The notes: a model not told the origin generated them from the sequence alone. Positions 9,634 through 19,397 are shown, counted from the stretch's first letter. The stretch is DNA of 64,000 nt from Methylocystis rosea (GCF_003855495.1 NZ_CP034086.1:1711501-1775500); one strand, 5' to 3'. Numbers and translations: made by a program.

Positions 9634-10980
9634 TTAAGAAGCGCTGCGGCGTCGTTCAAGAGGCGCCGGCGAAGCGGATAACAGCGTCTCCGTCGGCAGC
9701 GGATGGCGCTCCGGCGCGCGGAAGGGGGATTCCAGAGCAAGCACGAGCTTGACCAGATCCGCCTGGCGGGTCGCGCCGGTCTTCTGGAAAATGCTTTTCA
9801 GATAACCTTTGACAGTTCCTTCGCTCAGACCAAGCGCGCGCGCGGTGGCCGGGACGCCGCCCACTTCGGCGATGGCGAGCAGCACCGAACTCTCGCGGGC
9901 GGTGAGGCCGAACACGCCCGCGGCGACTGCTCCACTTTCGCTGGAGTTGAGCGCGAGCCTGCGCATGAACAATGCCGACAGTCCCTTGGACAGCGGCAGC
10001 ACATGCATCACGCAGCAGCGCGACTCGCCGCGTTTTACCATGATCGCGAAGGCTTCCGCATCAGCGCCGCCGATCTGGGCGAGCGCATGCTCCAAAGCCT
10101 CCTTGGCGTGCGGATCGCGCACCGTCAGCGTATTGCCAAAGATCGCCAGCGCGTCGCCTTCGCCGAGCATCTCGTCCGCGCTGCGATTCCTATGGACGAC
10201 GCGCATCCTGTTGTCGACGACAAGCACGGGCGACGTCAGCTCCTCGAACAGCTCGACGAGAGCCGATGTGTCAGACGCCGGCTTATGCCGCGCAATGGCC
10301 TTCGCGAGATGCGGCAGAAGCGCGTCAAGGCGCCTCTTCGCCTCGATGTCGACGGGACCTGCGGCCTCATCGCGAAAGGCGACGAATAGGCAGACGCCCG
10401 TCTCGGAGCGATGAATGACGCCGGCGATCATATCGGCCAGGCCGAAGGGCGCCATCCAGCGCTGGTAGGCGCCGCTTTGATGAAGCTCTTCCAGGGAGAC
10501 GAAGTCTTCCGACGAGAACGCCCGACCGACGCCAATCTCGGCCAGGACGCGCGCCTTGACCGGATCGAGTTTGCGATGATTGCGCAGATATTCGACGATC
10601 CACGCTTTCTCGGCGCGTGTCGAATGCTTGAGCTCCAACAGCGCCGAACAACGGTCTTCGAACAGCAGCGCTGCAAAGCGCGCATCCAGCAAACGCGCAA
10701 TCTCGTCGAGCGTATCGGGCCAGTGCTGCGCGTCGGCGCCCGCGGCTTTGATCGCCACGATGACGCGCGCATCCGCATCTTTCGTCAAGGTCATATCTTC
10801 ACCCGGTGCGACCTCCCGCCACACCTTCGCAAAGCCGGTCTTCACGATGGCGCTTGCCGCGCAGCGAAACGTCACACTGCCCTGGAGTCCTAGAAGAACC
10901 TGTAGAAACACCAGGGCGTCAATCGATCGCAGCTTAGCGATTGTGTTGCGCAACTGCAACAAGGACAAGAATTTACGCAA
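9634..10980 (-). CDS. LuxR-type transcriptional regulator
   Basis: 448 residues. The C-terminal helix-turn-helix (about 360-425, FGLTARESSVLLAIAEVG then LSEGTVKGYLKSIFQKTG) is a GerE/LuxR domain. The middle (about 240-340, SPVLVVDNRMRVVHRNRSADEML) looks like a PAS-type module and the N-terminal part is unassigned. There is no phospho-receiver domain, so it is not a two-component regulator. The layout matches the LuxR protein at 56998-58092. Its start is about 65 bp from the divergent copper-type cassette at 11046, making it a candidate regulator of that cassette; this is inference from position. Confidence 0.85.
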   Translation of the reverse strand: MRKFLSLLQLRNTIAKLRSIDALVFLQVLLGLQGSVTFRCAASAIVKTGFAKVWREVAPGEDMTLTKDADARVIVAIKAAGADAQHWPDTLDEIARLLDARFAALLFEDRCSALLELKHSTRAEKAWIVEYLRNHRKLDPVKARVLAEIGVGRAFSSEDFVSLEELHQSGAYQRWMAPFGLADMIAGVIHRSETGVCLFVAFRDEAAGPVDIEAKRRLDALLPHLAKAIARHKPASDTSALVELFEELTSPVLVVDNRMRVVHRNRSADEMLGEGDALAIFGNTLTVRDPHAKEALEHALAQIGGADAEAFAIMVKRGESRCCVMHVLPLSKGLSALFMRRLALNSSESGAVAAGVFGLTARESSVLLAIAEVGGVPATARALGLSEGTVKGYLKSIFQKTGATRQADLVKLVLALESPFRAPERHPLPTETLLSASPAPLERRRSAS

Positions 10981-11045
10981 ACGTCGAGCGTCACCCTCCC
11001 GATCGGGGGGAAACGGAAGAAAACGTAACGGCTAAGTTGCACGAA

Positions 11046-11456
11046 ATGAATCGGCGCGGCGGCATGGCGACTTCGGCTTCAACGACGAGAGCAAAGACGA
11101 ACGCAAGGCGGAAAGGCCTGCGCGCCTTTCTTGCTGCGACGCTTTTCGTCGTTTCAGCATTGTTGCAGGCGACGATCGCGCCGCATGCGGCCCTGTCGGC
11201 GACGCAAGAGTTCTGCGTCACGAGTCACGCCGCCGCGGACGAGACGGCGCCGAGGGGCGCGCCAGCGCATGGCTGGCACGCGCACTGCGGCGCCTGCCAG
11301 ATTGCCGCGGCGCCGATCCTTTCCGAAAAGCCGCCGATCGCGCGGCTCGAACAGCCGCCGACCGCCCTTGTCTTTTTCGACTCCTGGCCTTTCGAACCGC
11401 GCGAGCGACGCCGGCCCGGCGAAACGCGCTCGCGCGCGCCTCCCGCGCTCTCCTGA
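11046..11456 (+). CDS. Small exported DUF2946-like protein next to copper-type TonB receptor
   Basis: About 136 residues from ATG 11046 (ATG 11064 is an alternative). A basic start is followed by one hydrophobic segment (FLAATLFVVSALLQATIA), then a short periplasmic part with GWHAHCGACQIA, a His/Cys cluster like that of DUF2946 proteins. Such small proteins often sit beside TonB receptors and copper genes, and the receptor gene follows about 60 bp later. I infer a metal-binding accessory role. The family call rests on size, topology and the HxHCxxC cluster only. Confidence 0.6.
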   Translation: MNRRGGMATSASTTRAKTNARRKGLRAFLAATLFVVSALLQATIAPHAALSATQEFCVTSHAAADETAPRGAPAHGWHAHCGACQIAAAPILSEKPPIARLEQPPTALVFFDSWPFEPRERRRPGETRSRAPPALS

Positions 11457-11516
11457 CGAAACAAAACACGCACCGTTTCAACCGCCGTTCGCCGGCGGAT
11501 CAGGAGATCTCATCCA

Positions 11517-13943
11517 ATGTACCGTCCCGCCCTACTACGCGGCGCAAGCGCTTGCGCGTTGATCCTGGCCTCGCTTGCGACCGCCAAGGCCCAAGTCTCT
11601 CTTCCGCAAATCGTCGTCGGCGCCGCGCAGGGGACGCCAACGACGCCGCCGCTGGATAAGGCCAACGAGACGGTCGTCACACAAAAAGAAATCGTGGAGG
11701 AAAAGCCACCCGAAACGGACACCGCGAAGCTTCTCGAGCATCAGCCGGGCGTGAGCGTTCAGACAGGCGGCGGCGTTTCCGGCCTCCCGGCGATCCGTGG
11801 CCTCGCCGACGATCGCCTGAAGATTGTCGTCGGCGGCGTGCAGGCCACGTCCTCCTGCGCCAATCACATGAATTCGCCATTGAGCTACACCGATCCGAAC
11901 ACGATCGGCCGCGTTGAAGTCGTGACCGCGGTCTCGTCCGTCAGCAAAGGCGGCGATTCGATCGGCGGCTCTATTCTGGTCACCCCGAAATCGCCGGTCT
12001 TTGCGACGCCCGTCATCGCGCCGGGGGTCGTCGGTCCGGGCGGCGCGCCGGTGTCGCCGATCCTCGCCGCAAGTCCCTACCCGCCTGTGCCCTATCTGCC
12101 GCTGCCGGTTCCCGGGACGCTGCGATTTGGCCCGAACAACGAAGTGCTGGCGACGGGAACGGTTTCCGCGTTCTTCCGCGGCAACAACAACGGCGTCGGC
12201 GTTTCCGCGAATATCAACATGGCCAACGACCATTGGAGCCTTCTCTACAACGGGTCCTGGCAGCGGGCGACGAATTATCACGCCGGCGGCAACGGCGACA
12301 AAGTTCTCTCAACGAGCTTCATGTCCGAGAACCACGCCGTCACGCTCGGCTACCAGAACGAAGGGCATCTGTTCACCTTCCGCGGCGCCTACCAGAACAT
12401 CCCCTACCAGGGCTTTCCGAACCAGCGCATGGACATGACGCGCAATCGATCCTATTCGCTGGACGCTCTCTACAAGGGCGCCTTCGAATGGGGCACGCTG
12501 GAGGCGCGCGCCTACTGGCATCAGGTCTTCCACAAGATGGGATTCCTGGAGGACAGATTCTGGCTCAATCACCCGATGATCGCGCTCGGTCGCGACTTCG
12601 GCTATTCGGTAAAAGCGGAAATTCCTTACAGCGATCAGGATCTCTTCCGCATCGGCAATGAGTTCCATGGCTATCGACTGCAGGACTACTGGCCTTCCGA
12701 CCCCACCGGTTTTACGCAGGGGTTCGCCACGCCGCCCGGCAGTTTGAGCCGGCCCTTCGCGAATGTGAACATCAACGGCGGCCAGCGCAACCGGTTTGGC
12801 ACGTATGCCGAGTGGGAGCGCCGCTGGACGACTCAGTGGTCCAGCCTGATTGGCGTGCGCAACGACATCGTCTGGATGGACACTGGTCCTGGTCAGAGCT
12901 ACACGCCCTTTATCTTCCCCAACTCGCCCCTGATCGCACGCGCGAATAATTTGGCGGTCAATATCTTCAACGCGCAAAATCGCGCGCGCACCGACATCAA
13001 TTTCGACATGACCGCTCTGGCGCGCTATGAGCCGGAACCTGGCAGCCTTTACGAGTTCGGCTATTCGCGCAAGACGCGCTCGCCCAATCTCTATGAACGC
13101 TACACCTGGCCGGTCGCCGGCCCGTTCACGGCGATGTTCAACTGGTTCGGCGACGGCAATGGGTATACCGGCAACCTCAATCTGAAGCCGGAAGTGGCGC
13201 ACAATGTCGCATTCACCGGCGCTTGGCGCGACATGTCCGGCGCAAACGACTGGGAAGCGCGGATTTCGCCTTTCTACACCTATGTCGAGAATTACATCGA
13301 CGGCGCCAGAACCGGCGGGACCTTCAACACGTTCCCGGTGGCGAATTCCTATATTTTCCAGATCATGCAGTTCCGCAATTTCAATGCGGAGCTCTATGGC
13401 GTCGACGGCTCGGGCAGAGTGAAGCTGCATGAATCGCCCGAATACGGCAGGCTGCAGGCGGTGGGCGTCGTCAGTTTCGTCTATGGACGAAATCTCGACA
13501 TCGGCAATCCGCAGTATTGTCCGCCGGGCAATGGCTTGTGCTCCGTCGCGTCGTTCTTGATCAAGAAGGGCGACGGTCTATGGAACCTGATGCCGGCCAA
13601 TGCGCGCATTGCGCTCGAGCACCAGATCGGCGGGTTGAGCATGGCCGCTGAAACGCAACTCGTCGCGCCCAAGGATCACGTGTCGGCGAACAAGGGCGAG
13701 TTCACGACCCCGGCATATGCGCTGCTCAATCTCCGCGCCGCCTATGACTGGAGCAATATGCGCATCGACCTTGGCGTCGACAATGTCACCGATGCGCTCT
13801 ACTCGCTGCCGCTTGGCGGGTTCGACTTGACGAACTATTCGCGCAATGCGTTCCTCTTCGGACGCAATGCGGGTCTTGCGAGCGTGCGTCAGGTGCCCGG
13901 CATGGGTCGGAACTTTTATGCCGGGCTGACCGTGAGGTTCTGA
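11517..13943 (+). CDS. TonB-dependent outer-membrane receptor, copper type
   Basis: 808 residues: signal peptide to about residue 26, plug domain (about 50-165, with VSGLPAIRGLADDRLKIVVGGVQ) and a 22-strand-type barrel ending in Phe (FYAGLTVRF). The plug segment after the VGG strand reads CANHMNSPLSYTDP (C114, H117, M118). It resembles the Cys/Met-containing plug loop of OprC-type copper receptors (CPNRMDPPTSY). No strong TonB box or siderophore-specific feature is visible. It follows the small DUF2946-like gene and precedes a terminator and a TlpA-like thioredoxin gene. Copper uptake fits a methanotroph, but the substrate is inferred. Confidence 0.85.
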   Translation: MYRPALLRGASACALILASLATAKAQVSLPQIVVGAAQGTPTTPPLDKANETVVTQKEIVEEKPPETDTAKLLEHQPGVSVQTGGGVSGLPAIRGLADDRLKIVVGGVQATSSCANHMNSPLSYTDPNTIGRVEVVTAVSSVSKGGDSIGGSILVTPKSPVFATPVIAPGVVGPGGAPVSPILAASPYPPVPYLPLPVPGTLRFGPNNEVLATGTVSAFFRGNNNGVGVSANINMANDHWSLLYNGSWQRATNYHAGGNGDKVLSTSFMSENHAVTLGYQNEGHLFTFRGAYQNIPYQGFPNQRMDMTRNRSYSLDALYKGAFEWGTLEARAYWHQVFHKMGFLEDRFWLNHPMIALGRDFGYSVKAEIPYSDQDLFRIGNEFHGYRLQDYWPSDPTGFTQGFATPPGSLSRPFANVNINGGQRNRFGTYAEWERRWTTQWSSLIGVRNDIVWMDTGPGQSYTPFIFPNSPLIARANNLAVNIFNAQNRARTDINFDMTALARYEPEPGSLYEFGYSRKTRSPNLYERYTWPVAGPFTAMFNWFGDGNGYTGNLNLKPEVAHNVAFTGAWRDMSGANDWEARISPFYTYVENYIDGARTGGTFNTFPVANSYIFQIMQFRNFNAELYGVDGSGRVKLHESPEYGRLQAVGVVSFVYGRNLDIGNPQYCPPGNGLCSVASFLIKKGDGLWNLMPANARIALEHQIGGLSMAAETQLVAPKDHVSANKGEFTTPAYALLNLRAAYDWSNMRIDLGVDNVTDALYSLPLGGFDLTNYSRNAFLFGRNAGLASVRQVPGMGRNFYAGLTVRF

Positions 13944-13960
13944 CCGGGACGCTCTATTTT

Positions 13961-13990
13961 GAAAGGCGGCGCGCTCTTGCGCCGCCTTTC
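13961..13990 (+). terminator. Rho-independent terminator after the TonB receptor gene
   Basis: Perfect 12-bp stem GAAAGGCGGCGC / GCGCCGCCTTTC with a 6-base loop, 18 bp after the receptor stop. Only a short T-rich tail (CTTT) follows, so some read-through into the thioredoxin-like gene at 14003 is possible. Confidence 0.75.
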
Positions 13991-14002
13991 CTTTGGACGA
14001 TT

Positions 14003-14572
14003 ATGATGCGGCGATCTCTCCTTGTGACCCTTTTGCTCTGCGCTTCGCTTGCATCGGCGCACGCCGAGATCATCGGGACGAACGCGCCGCGCGCTGTCAC
14101 CGAGGAGGAGATGAAAGCCTCCCTGGGCGAGGTCGATCTCGTGGGCGCAAATGGCGCGCCGCTCGATCTGCGCGCGCTGATGGCGAACGGTCGGCCGACG
14201 CTCGTGAGCCTTTGGGCATATTGGTGTCCGAATTGTCTCGCCGAAATGAAAGGCTTCAAGGCGATCGCCGCCGCCTGCCCGGATCGCTGGAACATCGTCT
14301 TCGTCTCGGCGCGCGCAAGCGACTACGCCAAGGATCTGGCGAAGTTCAAAAGCTACGGCCTGCCCTGGAAGATCTTTCGCGTCGGCGATTCTACGAAAAC
14401 CGATGTCGCGAAAGCAAAGAGCGCGCGGGCCTTCTACGGCGCCACGGCCGACGGCGGCGTGGTGACCCCGCTGCACTATCTGATCGGCGCGTCCGGACGG
14501 GTTGACGCCCTCGTTGACGGCAGAATGAACTTCGCCGAACCCCAACGTCTCGCCGCCTTCTGCGCCGATTGA
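14003..14572 (+). CDS. Periplasmic TlpA/redoxin-family thioredoxin-like protein
   Basis: 189 residues with a signal peptide (MMRRSLLVTLLLCASLASAHA). The thioredoxin-fold active site is C75-P-N-C78 in LWAYWCPNCLAEM, and a cis-Pro-type region (GVVTPLHYLIGASGRVD) lies near the end. The family reduces periplasmic disulfides, often during cytochrome c or copper-site assembly. Its place behind the copper-type TonB receptor suggests metal-related thiol handling; that part is inference. ATG 14003 is used; ATG 14006 would also work. Confidence 0.82.
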   Translation: MMRRSLLVTLLLCASLASAHAEIIGTNAPRAVTEEEMKASLGEVDLVGANGAPLDLRALMANGRPTLVSLWAYWCPNCLAEMKGFKAIAAACPDRWNIVFVSARASDYAKDLAKFKSYGLPWKIFRVGDSTKTDVAKAKSARAFYGATADGGVVTPLHYLIGASGRVDALVDGRMNFAEPQRLAAFCAD

Positions 14573-14650
14573 AACGGCGCCGTTCGGCCTTGTCGCCAAA
14601 ATGCATTATCTTGGCGCGAAGATTCGGCTCTGAAGCGCCGAGGAGATCCC

Positions 14651-15598
14651 ATGCGAGAACTTGTCGCGTCGCCCGGCAACCCGATCCCCGAGGGCGCCGC
14701 CGTTTACATCCTGAAGACGCGGGACGGCCGGCGATTGCGCGCCGCCGCATTTCCCTGCAGCGGAAGTGCGCGCGGCACGGTGGCGCTGTTTCAGGGCCAC
14801 AATGAATTCATCGAAAAATATTTCGAAACGATCGAGGAGTTGCGCAGTCGGCGCCTCGACGTGGTGGCGCTCGATTGGCGTGGCCAGGCCGGCTCGGAAC
14901 GCGAGCTCGCCGACCCGCGCAAGGGCCATATCGACGACTTCTCGCAATATCAGCGCGATCTGGAGGTTTTCATCTCCCAGGTGTTGAGCGACCGGCCGCA
15001 GCCCTGGTTTGCTCTCGCCCATTCGATGGGCGCGGCCATCCTGCTGGACGCGGCGCATGCAGGAAAAACGCCGTTCCAGCGTTTCGTGCTGACCGCCCCG
15101 ATGATCGATCTCGCCAATCTGCGCTTTCCGCGCGGGTCGCGCTGGCTCGCTGACACGCTCGACATGTGCGGACTGGGCGGCATGTACATTCCGGGCGGAA
15201 CCGGCGCCTCCTTTATCGAGAAGCCCTTCGAAGGCAATCTGCTGACCACCGATCGGGTCCGCTTCGAACGAAACGCGGCGATTCTCAGGGTGGCGCCGCA
15301 ACTCGCCATCGGCGATCCGACGATCGGCTGGGTCAATGCCGCCTTCCGTCTCATGAGGGGCTTTGAATCGCCCGACTACGCCCGAAGAATTCGCGCGACG
15401 ATTCTAATGTTCGGCTGCGGGCGCGAGATGATCGTCGCCAATGCCGCCATCGAGCGTTTCGCGCAAAATCTCGACAGCGGCGTTGTCGCGATGGTCCCCG
15501 GCGCCAAGCATGAACTCATGATGGAGCGCGACGAGTTTCGCAGTCAGTTCTGGCGCGGCTTTGACGCTTTCATTCCCGGCGAAGCGCGCGTCTCCTAA
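14651..15598 (+). CDS. Alpha/beta-hydrolase, lysophospholipase-like
   Basis: 315 residues, Hydrolase_4 (monoacylglycerol lipase / lysophospholipase L2) type. Nucleophile elbow AHSMG (Ser of H-S-M-G) follows the oxyanion region LFQGHNEFIEKY; the final His is in PGAKHELMMERDEF. No signal peptide, so cytoplasmic or peripheral. An AGGAGA ribosome site precedes ATG 14651. Its stop codon overlaps the stop of the convergent hisN gene. Lipid substrate is known for the family only; the actual ester is unknown. Confidence 0.85.
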   Translation: MRELVASPGNPIPEGAAVYILKTRDGRRLRAAAFPCSGSARGTVALFQGHNEFIEKYFETIEELRSRRLDVVALDWRGQAGSERELADPRKGHIDDFSQYQRDLEVFISQVLSDRPQPWFALAHSMGAAILLDAAHAGKTPFQRFVLTAPMIDLANLRFPRGSRWLADTLDMCGLGGMYIPGGTGASFIEKPFEGNLLTTDRVRFERNAAILRVAPQLAIGDPTIGWVNAAFRLMRGFESPDYARRIRATILMFGCGREMIVANAAIERFAQNLDSGVVAMVPGAKHELMMERDEFRSQFWRGFDAFIPGEARVS

Positions 15599-16407
15599 GC
15601 GCCGAGCAGCTTCAACGCCTGTTCGTGCAGCGCCGGGTCGCCCGCCGCAACGATGGCGCCGCCCAGCGCCGCCGCGCCGCCGCTCCAGTTGGTGACGACG
15701 CCCCCCGCGCCCTCGATGATCGGAATCAGCGCGACGATGTCGTAAGGGTGTAAATTCGTCTCGATGACGAGGTCGACATGGCCGGCCGCAAGCGCGCAAT
15801 AGGCGTAGCAGTCGCCGCCGTAGCGAGAAAGCCGCGCCGCGCGCTCAACGCGGTGAAAATGCTCGCGCAGCGCCGTGTCGATCAGCAGCGGCGATGTCGT
15901 CATCAGCGTCGCCTGCGCGATGTTTGGACAGTGGCGCGAGGCAATCTTGCGCGTCTCAAGAACGCCGCGCGCGCCCTCCGACCCGCGCGCCGGCCCGCGC
16001 CAATAGGCGGCCTCGCCGTCGCCGAAGAACCGCTCCCGGGTGAACGGCTGGCTCATCAGACCATAGCAGGGGCGCCCACGATGCGTGAGGCCGATCAGCG
16101 TGCCCCACAGCGGCAGGCCGCAGATGAAGCTCTTGGTGCCGTCGATCGGATCGAGCACCCAGACATATTCGGCGTTTTCGCGCAAATGTCCGAATTCCTC
16201 GCCATAGACCCCGTGGTCGGGGAAGGTCGCCTCGATCAGCCGCCGCATGGCGAGTTCTGCGGCACGGTCGGCTTCCGTGACGGGATCGAACGCGCCGCCA
16301 TGCGCCTTGTCGTCGGCGGCGAGCGCGGTCCTGAAGAAAGGCATGATGGCTTCCGCCGAAACGTCGGCCAGGCGCTCAACGAACTTATCGAAATCAACGG
16401 CGGTCAT
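15595..16407 (-). CDS. hisN: Histidinol-phosphatase, inositol-monophosphatase type
   Basis: 270 residues. Removes phosphate from histidinol phosphate in histidine synthesis. The Mg-binding motif WVLDPIDGTKSFICG with the PLWGTLIGL continuation is characteristic of the HisN branch of the inositol monophosphatase superfamily, and distinguishes it from SuhB at 20373. A second metal motif (SRYGGDCYAYCALAAGHVDL) is near residue 200. It lies 33 bp downstream of hutG on the same strand. Confidence 0.85.
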   Translation of the reverse strand: MTAVDFDKFVERLADVSAEAIMPFFRTALAADDKAHGGAFDPVTEADRAAELAMRRLIEATFPDHGVYGEEFGHLRENAEYVWVLDPIDGTKSFICGLPLWGTLIGLTHRGRPCYGLMSQPFTRERFFGDGEAAYWRGPARGSEGARGVLETRKIASRHCPNIAQATLMTTSPLLIDTALREHFHRVERAARLSRYGGDCYAYCALAAGHVDLVIETNLHPYDIVALIPIIEGAGGVVTNWSGGAAALGGAIVAAGDPALHEQALKLLGA

Positions 16408-16440
16408 GCCAGCTCCCGGCGGGGCGCGTCGAGCGCCCGG

Positions 16441-17400
16441 CTATTCGGCCGCCGCCCGCCGCTCGCCGCCCAAAATCTCACTCAAGTCTTCGTGCCGCGC
16501 CACCACCGCCATGACGTCAGCAAGGTCGCGGGCGACGGCGTCGAAGCGCTCGTTCTTCTGGAGCGTAGACTCGTCCATGTAAAGACCACGCGACACTTCG
16601 ATCTGCAGGGCGTGCCAGCCCCCGACGGGCTTGCCGTAATGCTCGGTGATAAAACCGCCCGCGTAGGGCCGATTGCGCATGACGTGATAACCGCGGCCGC
16701 GCAACCGATCCTCGACGACGTCGACGAGTCCGGTGGAGGCGCTAGCGCCGTAGCGGTCGCCGATGACAAAGTCGATGCGCCGCTTGTCGCCCCGCGTCGA
16801 AAGCAAGGGGTCGCGCGCGCCGGTCGAAGGCATCGAATGGCAGTCGATCAGCACGGCGACGCCAAAACGCGCTGCGGCGCGCTCCATCAGGCCGCGCAAG
16901 GCCGCATGGTAGGGCTTGTAGAGGCTGTCGATGCGCCGCAAGCCTTCCTCGAGCGTGAGACGGCTTGCATAGATCTCGCGCGCGTCGGCGACCACGCGCG
17001 GGATCGTGCCCAGTCCGGCCGCGACGCGCAGCGAGCGCGTATTAGCGAAGGACGGCAAAGCGCCGTCGAAGAGCTTGGGGTCGAGTTCGTAGGGTTCGCG
17101 ATTGAGATCGAGATAGGCGCGCGGAAAGCGCGCGCGCAGCAGAGGCGCTCCCAAGGATAAGGCCGAGGCGAAGAGATCGTCGACATAGGCGTCTTCCGAA
17201 CGGCGCAGCGTCGCCGCGTCGAGCGGCGTCGCGGCGAGAAAGCGCGCAGGATAAATCCGCCCCGAATGGGGTGAGGAAAAGACCAGCGGCGAAACAAGCG
17301 CTTCCGGCTCGATGATGTCGAAGGCGCGTTCAAATTCCGGTTCGCAGCAGGGCGTCGCCGTCAAATTGGTTTCGCGCCACTCGCGCATGCCGTCATTCAT
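16441..17400 (-). CDS. N-formylglutamate amidohydrolase family protein
   Basis: 319 residues of the PF05013 family, which hydrolyses N-formylglutamate in histidine degradation or, in some members, other formyl/carbamoyl amides. Motifs seen: FSSPHSGRIYP near residue 40, YVDDLF, DLNREPYELDP, LIDCHSMPS (metal ligand His) and IGDRYGASAS. No other hut genes are present. The neighbour is hisN (histidine synthesis), so a classical Hut role is uncertain. In a methylotroph a formyl-related role is also conceivable. Confidence 0.85.
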   Translation of the reverse strand: MNDGMREWRETNLTATPCCEPEFERAFDIIEPEALVSPLVFSSPHSGRIYPARFLAATPLDAATLRRSEDAYVDDLFASALSLGAPLLRARFPRAYLDLNREPYELDPKLFDGALPSFANTRSLRVAAGLGTIPRVVADAREIYASRLTLEEGLRRIDSLYKPYHAALRGLMERAAARFGVAVLIDCHSMPSTGARDPLLSTRGDKRRIDFVIGDRYGASASTGLVDVVEDRLRGRGYHVMRNRPYAGGFITEHYGKPVGGWHALQIEVSRGLYMDESTLQKNERFDAVARDLADVMAVVARHEDLSEILGGERRAAAE

Positions 17401-17579
17401 TCGTTTTTCTCATTCCCACGCCGCGATGGCCTTTTCAGACGAGCGCCGGCGTGGCGGTTCAGCTCAAAAAGGACGGTGCGTCGCGCTATAGTGGGCGCTA
17501 AGTTAACGCGGCGCCACCCCGGTTTCACCTGAAATTTACGAAGCTCGGGCGATATGGCTAAAAACCCGCGAGGATGGCG

Positions 17580-17954
17580 ATGAACGATAGACCGACCGCG
17601 AGAATTCTGCTTGCGGAAGACGACAACGACATGCGGCGCTTCCTGGTCAAGGCTTTGCAGCAGGCCGGTTTTTCCGTCACCTCATTCGACAACGGGCTTT
17701 CCGCTTACGATCAGCTTCGGGTCGAGCCCTTCGAACTGCTGCTGACCGACATCGTCATGCCCGAGATGGACGGAATCGAACTCGCCCGCCGCGCGACCGA
17801 GCTCGATCCCGACATCAAGGTGATGTTCATCACCGGTTTCGCCGCCGTGGCGCTCAACCCCGACAGTCACGCGCCGCGACAGGCGAAAATCCTCTCCAAG
17901 CCGTTCCATCTGCGGGATTTGGTCACCGAGGTGCACAGAATGCTTGCGGCATAA
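17580..17954 (+). CDS. cpdR: Single-domain response regulator, CpdR-like
   Basis: About 124 residues consisting only of a receiver domain. Acidic pocket AEDDND near the start, phospho-acceptor Asp in LLTDIVMPEMDG, and the Lys switch in ILSKPFHL. In Caulobacter CpdR is an adaptor that, when unphosphorylated, primes ClpXP to degrade cell-cycle proteins; sequence and size match. I prefer ATG 17580 because GAGG lies six bases before it, whereas ATG 17574 directly abuts GAGG. It is divergent from hutG. Confidence 0.85.
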   Translation: MNDRPTARILLAEDDNDMRRFLVKALQQAGFSVTSFDNGLSAYDQLRVEPFELLLTDIVMPEMDGIELARRATELDPDIKVMFITGFAAVALNPDSHAPRQAKILSKPFHLRDLVTEVHRMLAA

Positions 17955-18014
17955 GTGCTTTAGATCGTGCTGCTTTTGGGCCTGATCGCGCAAATGCAGA
18001 TCACACAACGCGCG

Positions 18015-18950
18015 CTAGCCGCAGGCTTCGCAGATCGCGGCGACATGGCGGTCGTCCGTCCCGCAACACCCGCCCAGGATGCGCAAACCGGGATATGTCT
18101 CGCGCAATCTCCGATATCTGCGGCCGAGATCGATGGGATCGCCGGAGTCGAGCGTTTCCGATTCGTCCAGCTCGGCGTGGCTTTTCGTCGAAGCGTTGGC
18201 CTTGACGCCGAGCAGCCGACTTATCCAAGGCGCGTCCGCGGAGAGCGCCTGCTCGAAATGCGTCGGATGGGCGCAGTTGATCATGTAATAGGCAGGCGCC
18301 GCGTCGGTTTCGCGATCCACCGTCTCAACCGCGTCGCGCAAGCTCCGCCCGCCGATAAGTTTGCCGTCGGTCTCCACCGTGAAGGAAATTGAGCAGGGCA
18401 TGGCGAGCGCGCGGGCGGCGCGGGCGATCCCGATCGCCTCCTCGACATAATTCAGCGTGTAGGCCGCGACCATGTCGGCGGCCGTTTGGGCGAAGGAGGC
18501 GATCTGCGGCGCGTGATAGTCTTCCGCTTCCACGGCGCTCATGCGCCCTTCGGCGTAGCCGTCTCCGCGAGGACCGATCACGCCGGCGACGACGATTGGC
18601 GTTTGGGCCGTCTGCCAAGTCCGCCGGAGCTCGTCGAGAAGCGCGATCGATGCTTCATTGATGCGCTTCAACCCTGCCGCGTCATAGCCAATCTTCGCGC
18701 CCCAGTCAGGATTAGCGCGCCAGGTCGGACTGTCCAGAATCAAGCCGCGTCCGTGGCGCCGCGCGATCGCGAGGTAGCGCTCGTAATAGGCGCGGAGTCG
18801 CGCCCGGCCCTCCTCGCTGTCGAGCAGGACAAACGACGCGAAATGCGGCAACTCGACGCCCTCATGAAAGATCAGCGTCGTCTCCATGCCGCCGTCGCTG
18901 ACGAAGAGACCCGGCTTCAGCTGCGGCAGATCGGCTCGGTATCCGGTCAT
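18015..18950 (-). CDS. Homocysteine S-methyltransferase family protein
   Basis: 311 residues. The family transfers a methyl group to homocysteine, or a related thiol, to make methionine. The zinc-binding cysteines are in [15 protein letters not shown] near the C-terminus, plus a Cys in [10 protein letters not shown]. The N-terminus ([16 protein letters not shown]) is typical. It is the short stand-alone form using S-methylmethionine or AdoMet as donor, not cobalamin-dependent MetH. Divergent from rpmE; no SAM riboswitch was recognised in the 164-bp gap. Confidence 0.88.
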   Translation of the reverse strand: MTGYRADLPQLKPGLFVSDGGMETTLIFHEGVELPHFASFVLLDSEEGRARLRAYYERYLAIARRHGRGLILDSPTWRANPDWGAKIGYDAAGLKRINEASIALLDELRRTWQTAQTPIVVAGVIGPRGDGYAEGRMSAVEAEDYHAPQIASFAQTAADMVAAYTLNYVEEAIGIARAARALAMPCSISFTVETDGKLIGGRSLRDAVETVDRETDAAPAYYMINCAHPTHFEQALSADAPWISRLLGVKANASTKSHAELDESETLDSGDPIDLGRRYRRLRETYPGLRILGGCCGTDDRHVAAICEACG

Positions 18951-19114
18951 TACCTGTATTCCTCGCCTGTGGCGCCCGGCCGCTTGGGGCCAACTTGCCC
19001 ATTTGCCCGCAGTGCGTTATCAGCGCCAGCAAATTCGCTTGTTTCGAACGGCCGACCCCGCGCCGCCGCGGCGTGGGTCTTCAGTCGTTTCCATCGCAAA
19101 AAGGATGCATCGTT

Positions 19115-19345
19115 ATGAAAAAGGACATCCACCCCGGATATCACATGATCAAGGTCGTGATGACCGACGGCACGGAATTTACGACCCGTTCCACCTGGGG
19201 TAAGGCGGGGGACACGATGCAACTCGACATCGATCCGAAGACGCACCCGGCCTGGACCGGCGGATCGACGCAACTGCTCGACCGCGGCGGACGCCTGTCG
19301 CGCTTCAACTCCCGCTTCGGAAATCTTTCTTTCGGCAAGAAATAA
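19115..19345 (+). CDS. rpmE: 50S ribosomal protein L31
   Basis: 76 residues, start ATG 19115 with AAAAGGA before it. The core ([16 protein letters not shown], then HPAWTGG and [12 protein letters not shown]) matches alphaproteobacterial L31. It lacks the CxxC zinc cysteines of the C+ form, so it is the zinc-independent type usual in this class. A terminator follows directly. Confidence 0.97.
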   Translation: MKKDIHPGYHMIKVVMTDGTEFTTRSTWGKAGDTMQLDIDPKTHPAWTGGSTQLLDRGGRLSRFNSRFGNLSFGKK

Positions 19346-19348
19346 AGA

Positions 19349-19376
19349 GAAGGCGGCGGTTCGAGCCGCCGCCTTC
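19349..19376 (+). terminator. Terminator after rpmE
   Basis: 11-bp perfect stem GAAGGCGGCGG / CCGCCGCCTTC with a TTCGAG loop, beginning 4 bp after the rpmE stop. It lies 22 bp before the end of the convergent DUF1465 gene. Confidence 0.75.
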
Positions 19377-19397
19377 AGTTGATTCGCCTGAAGGATC

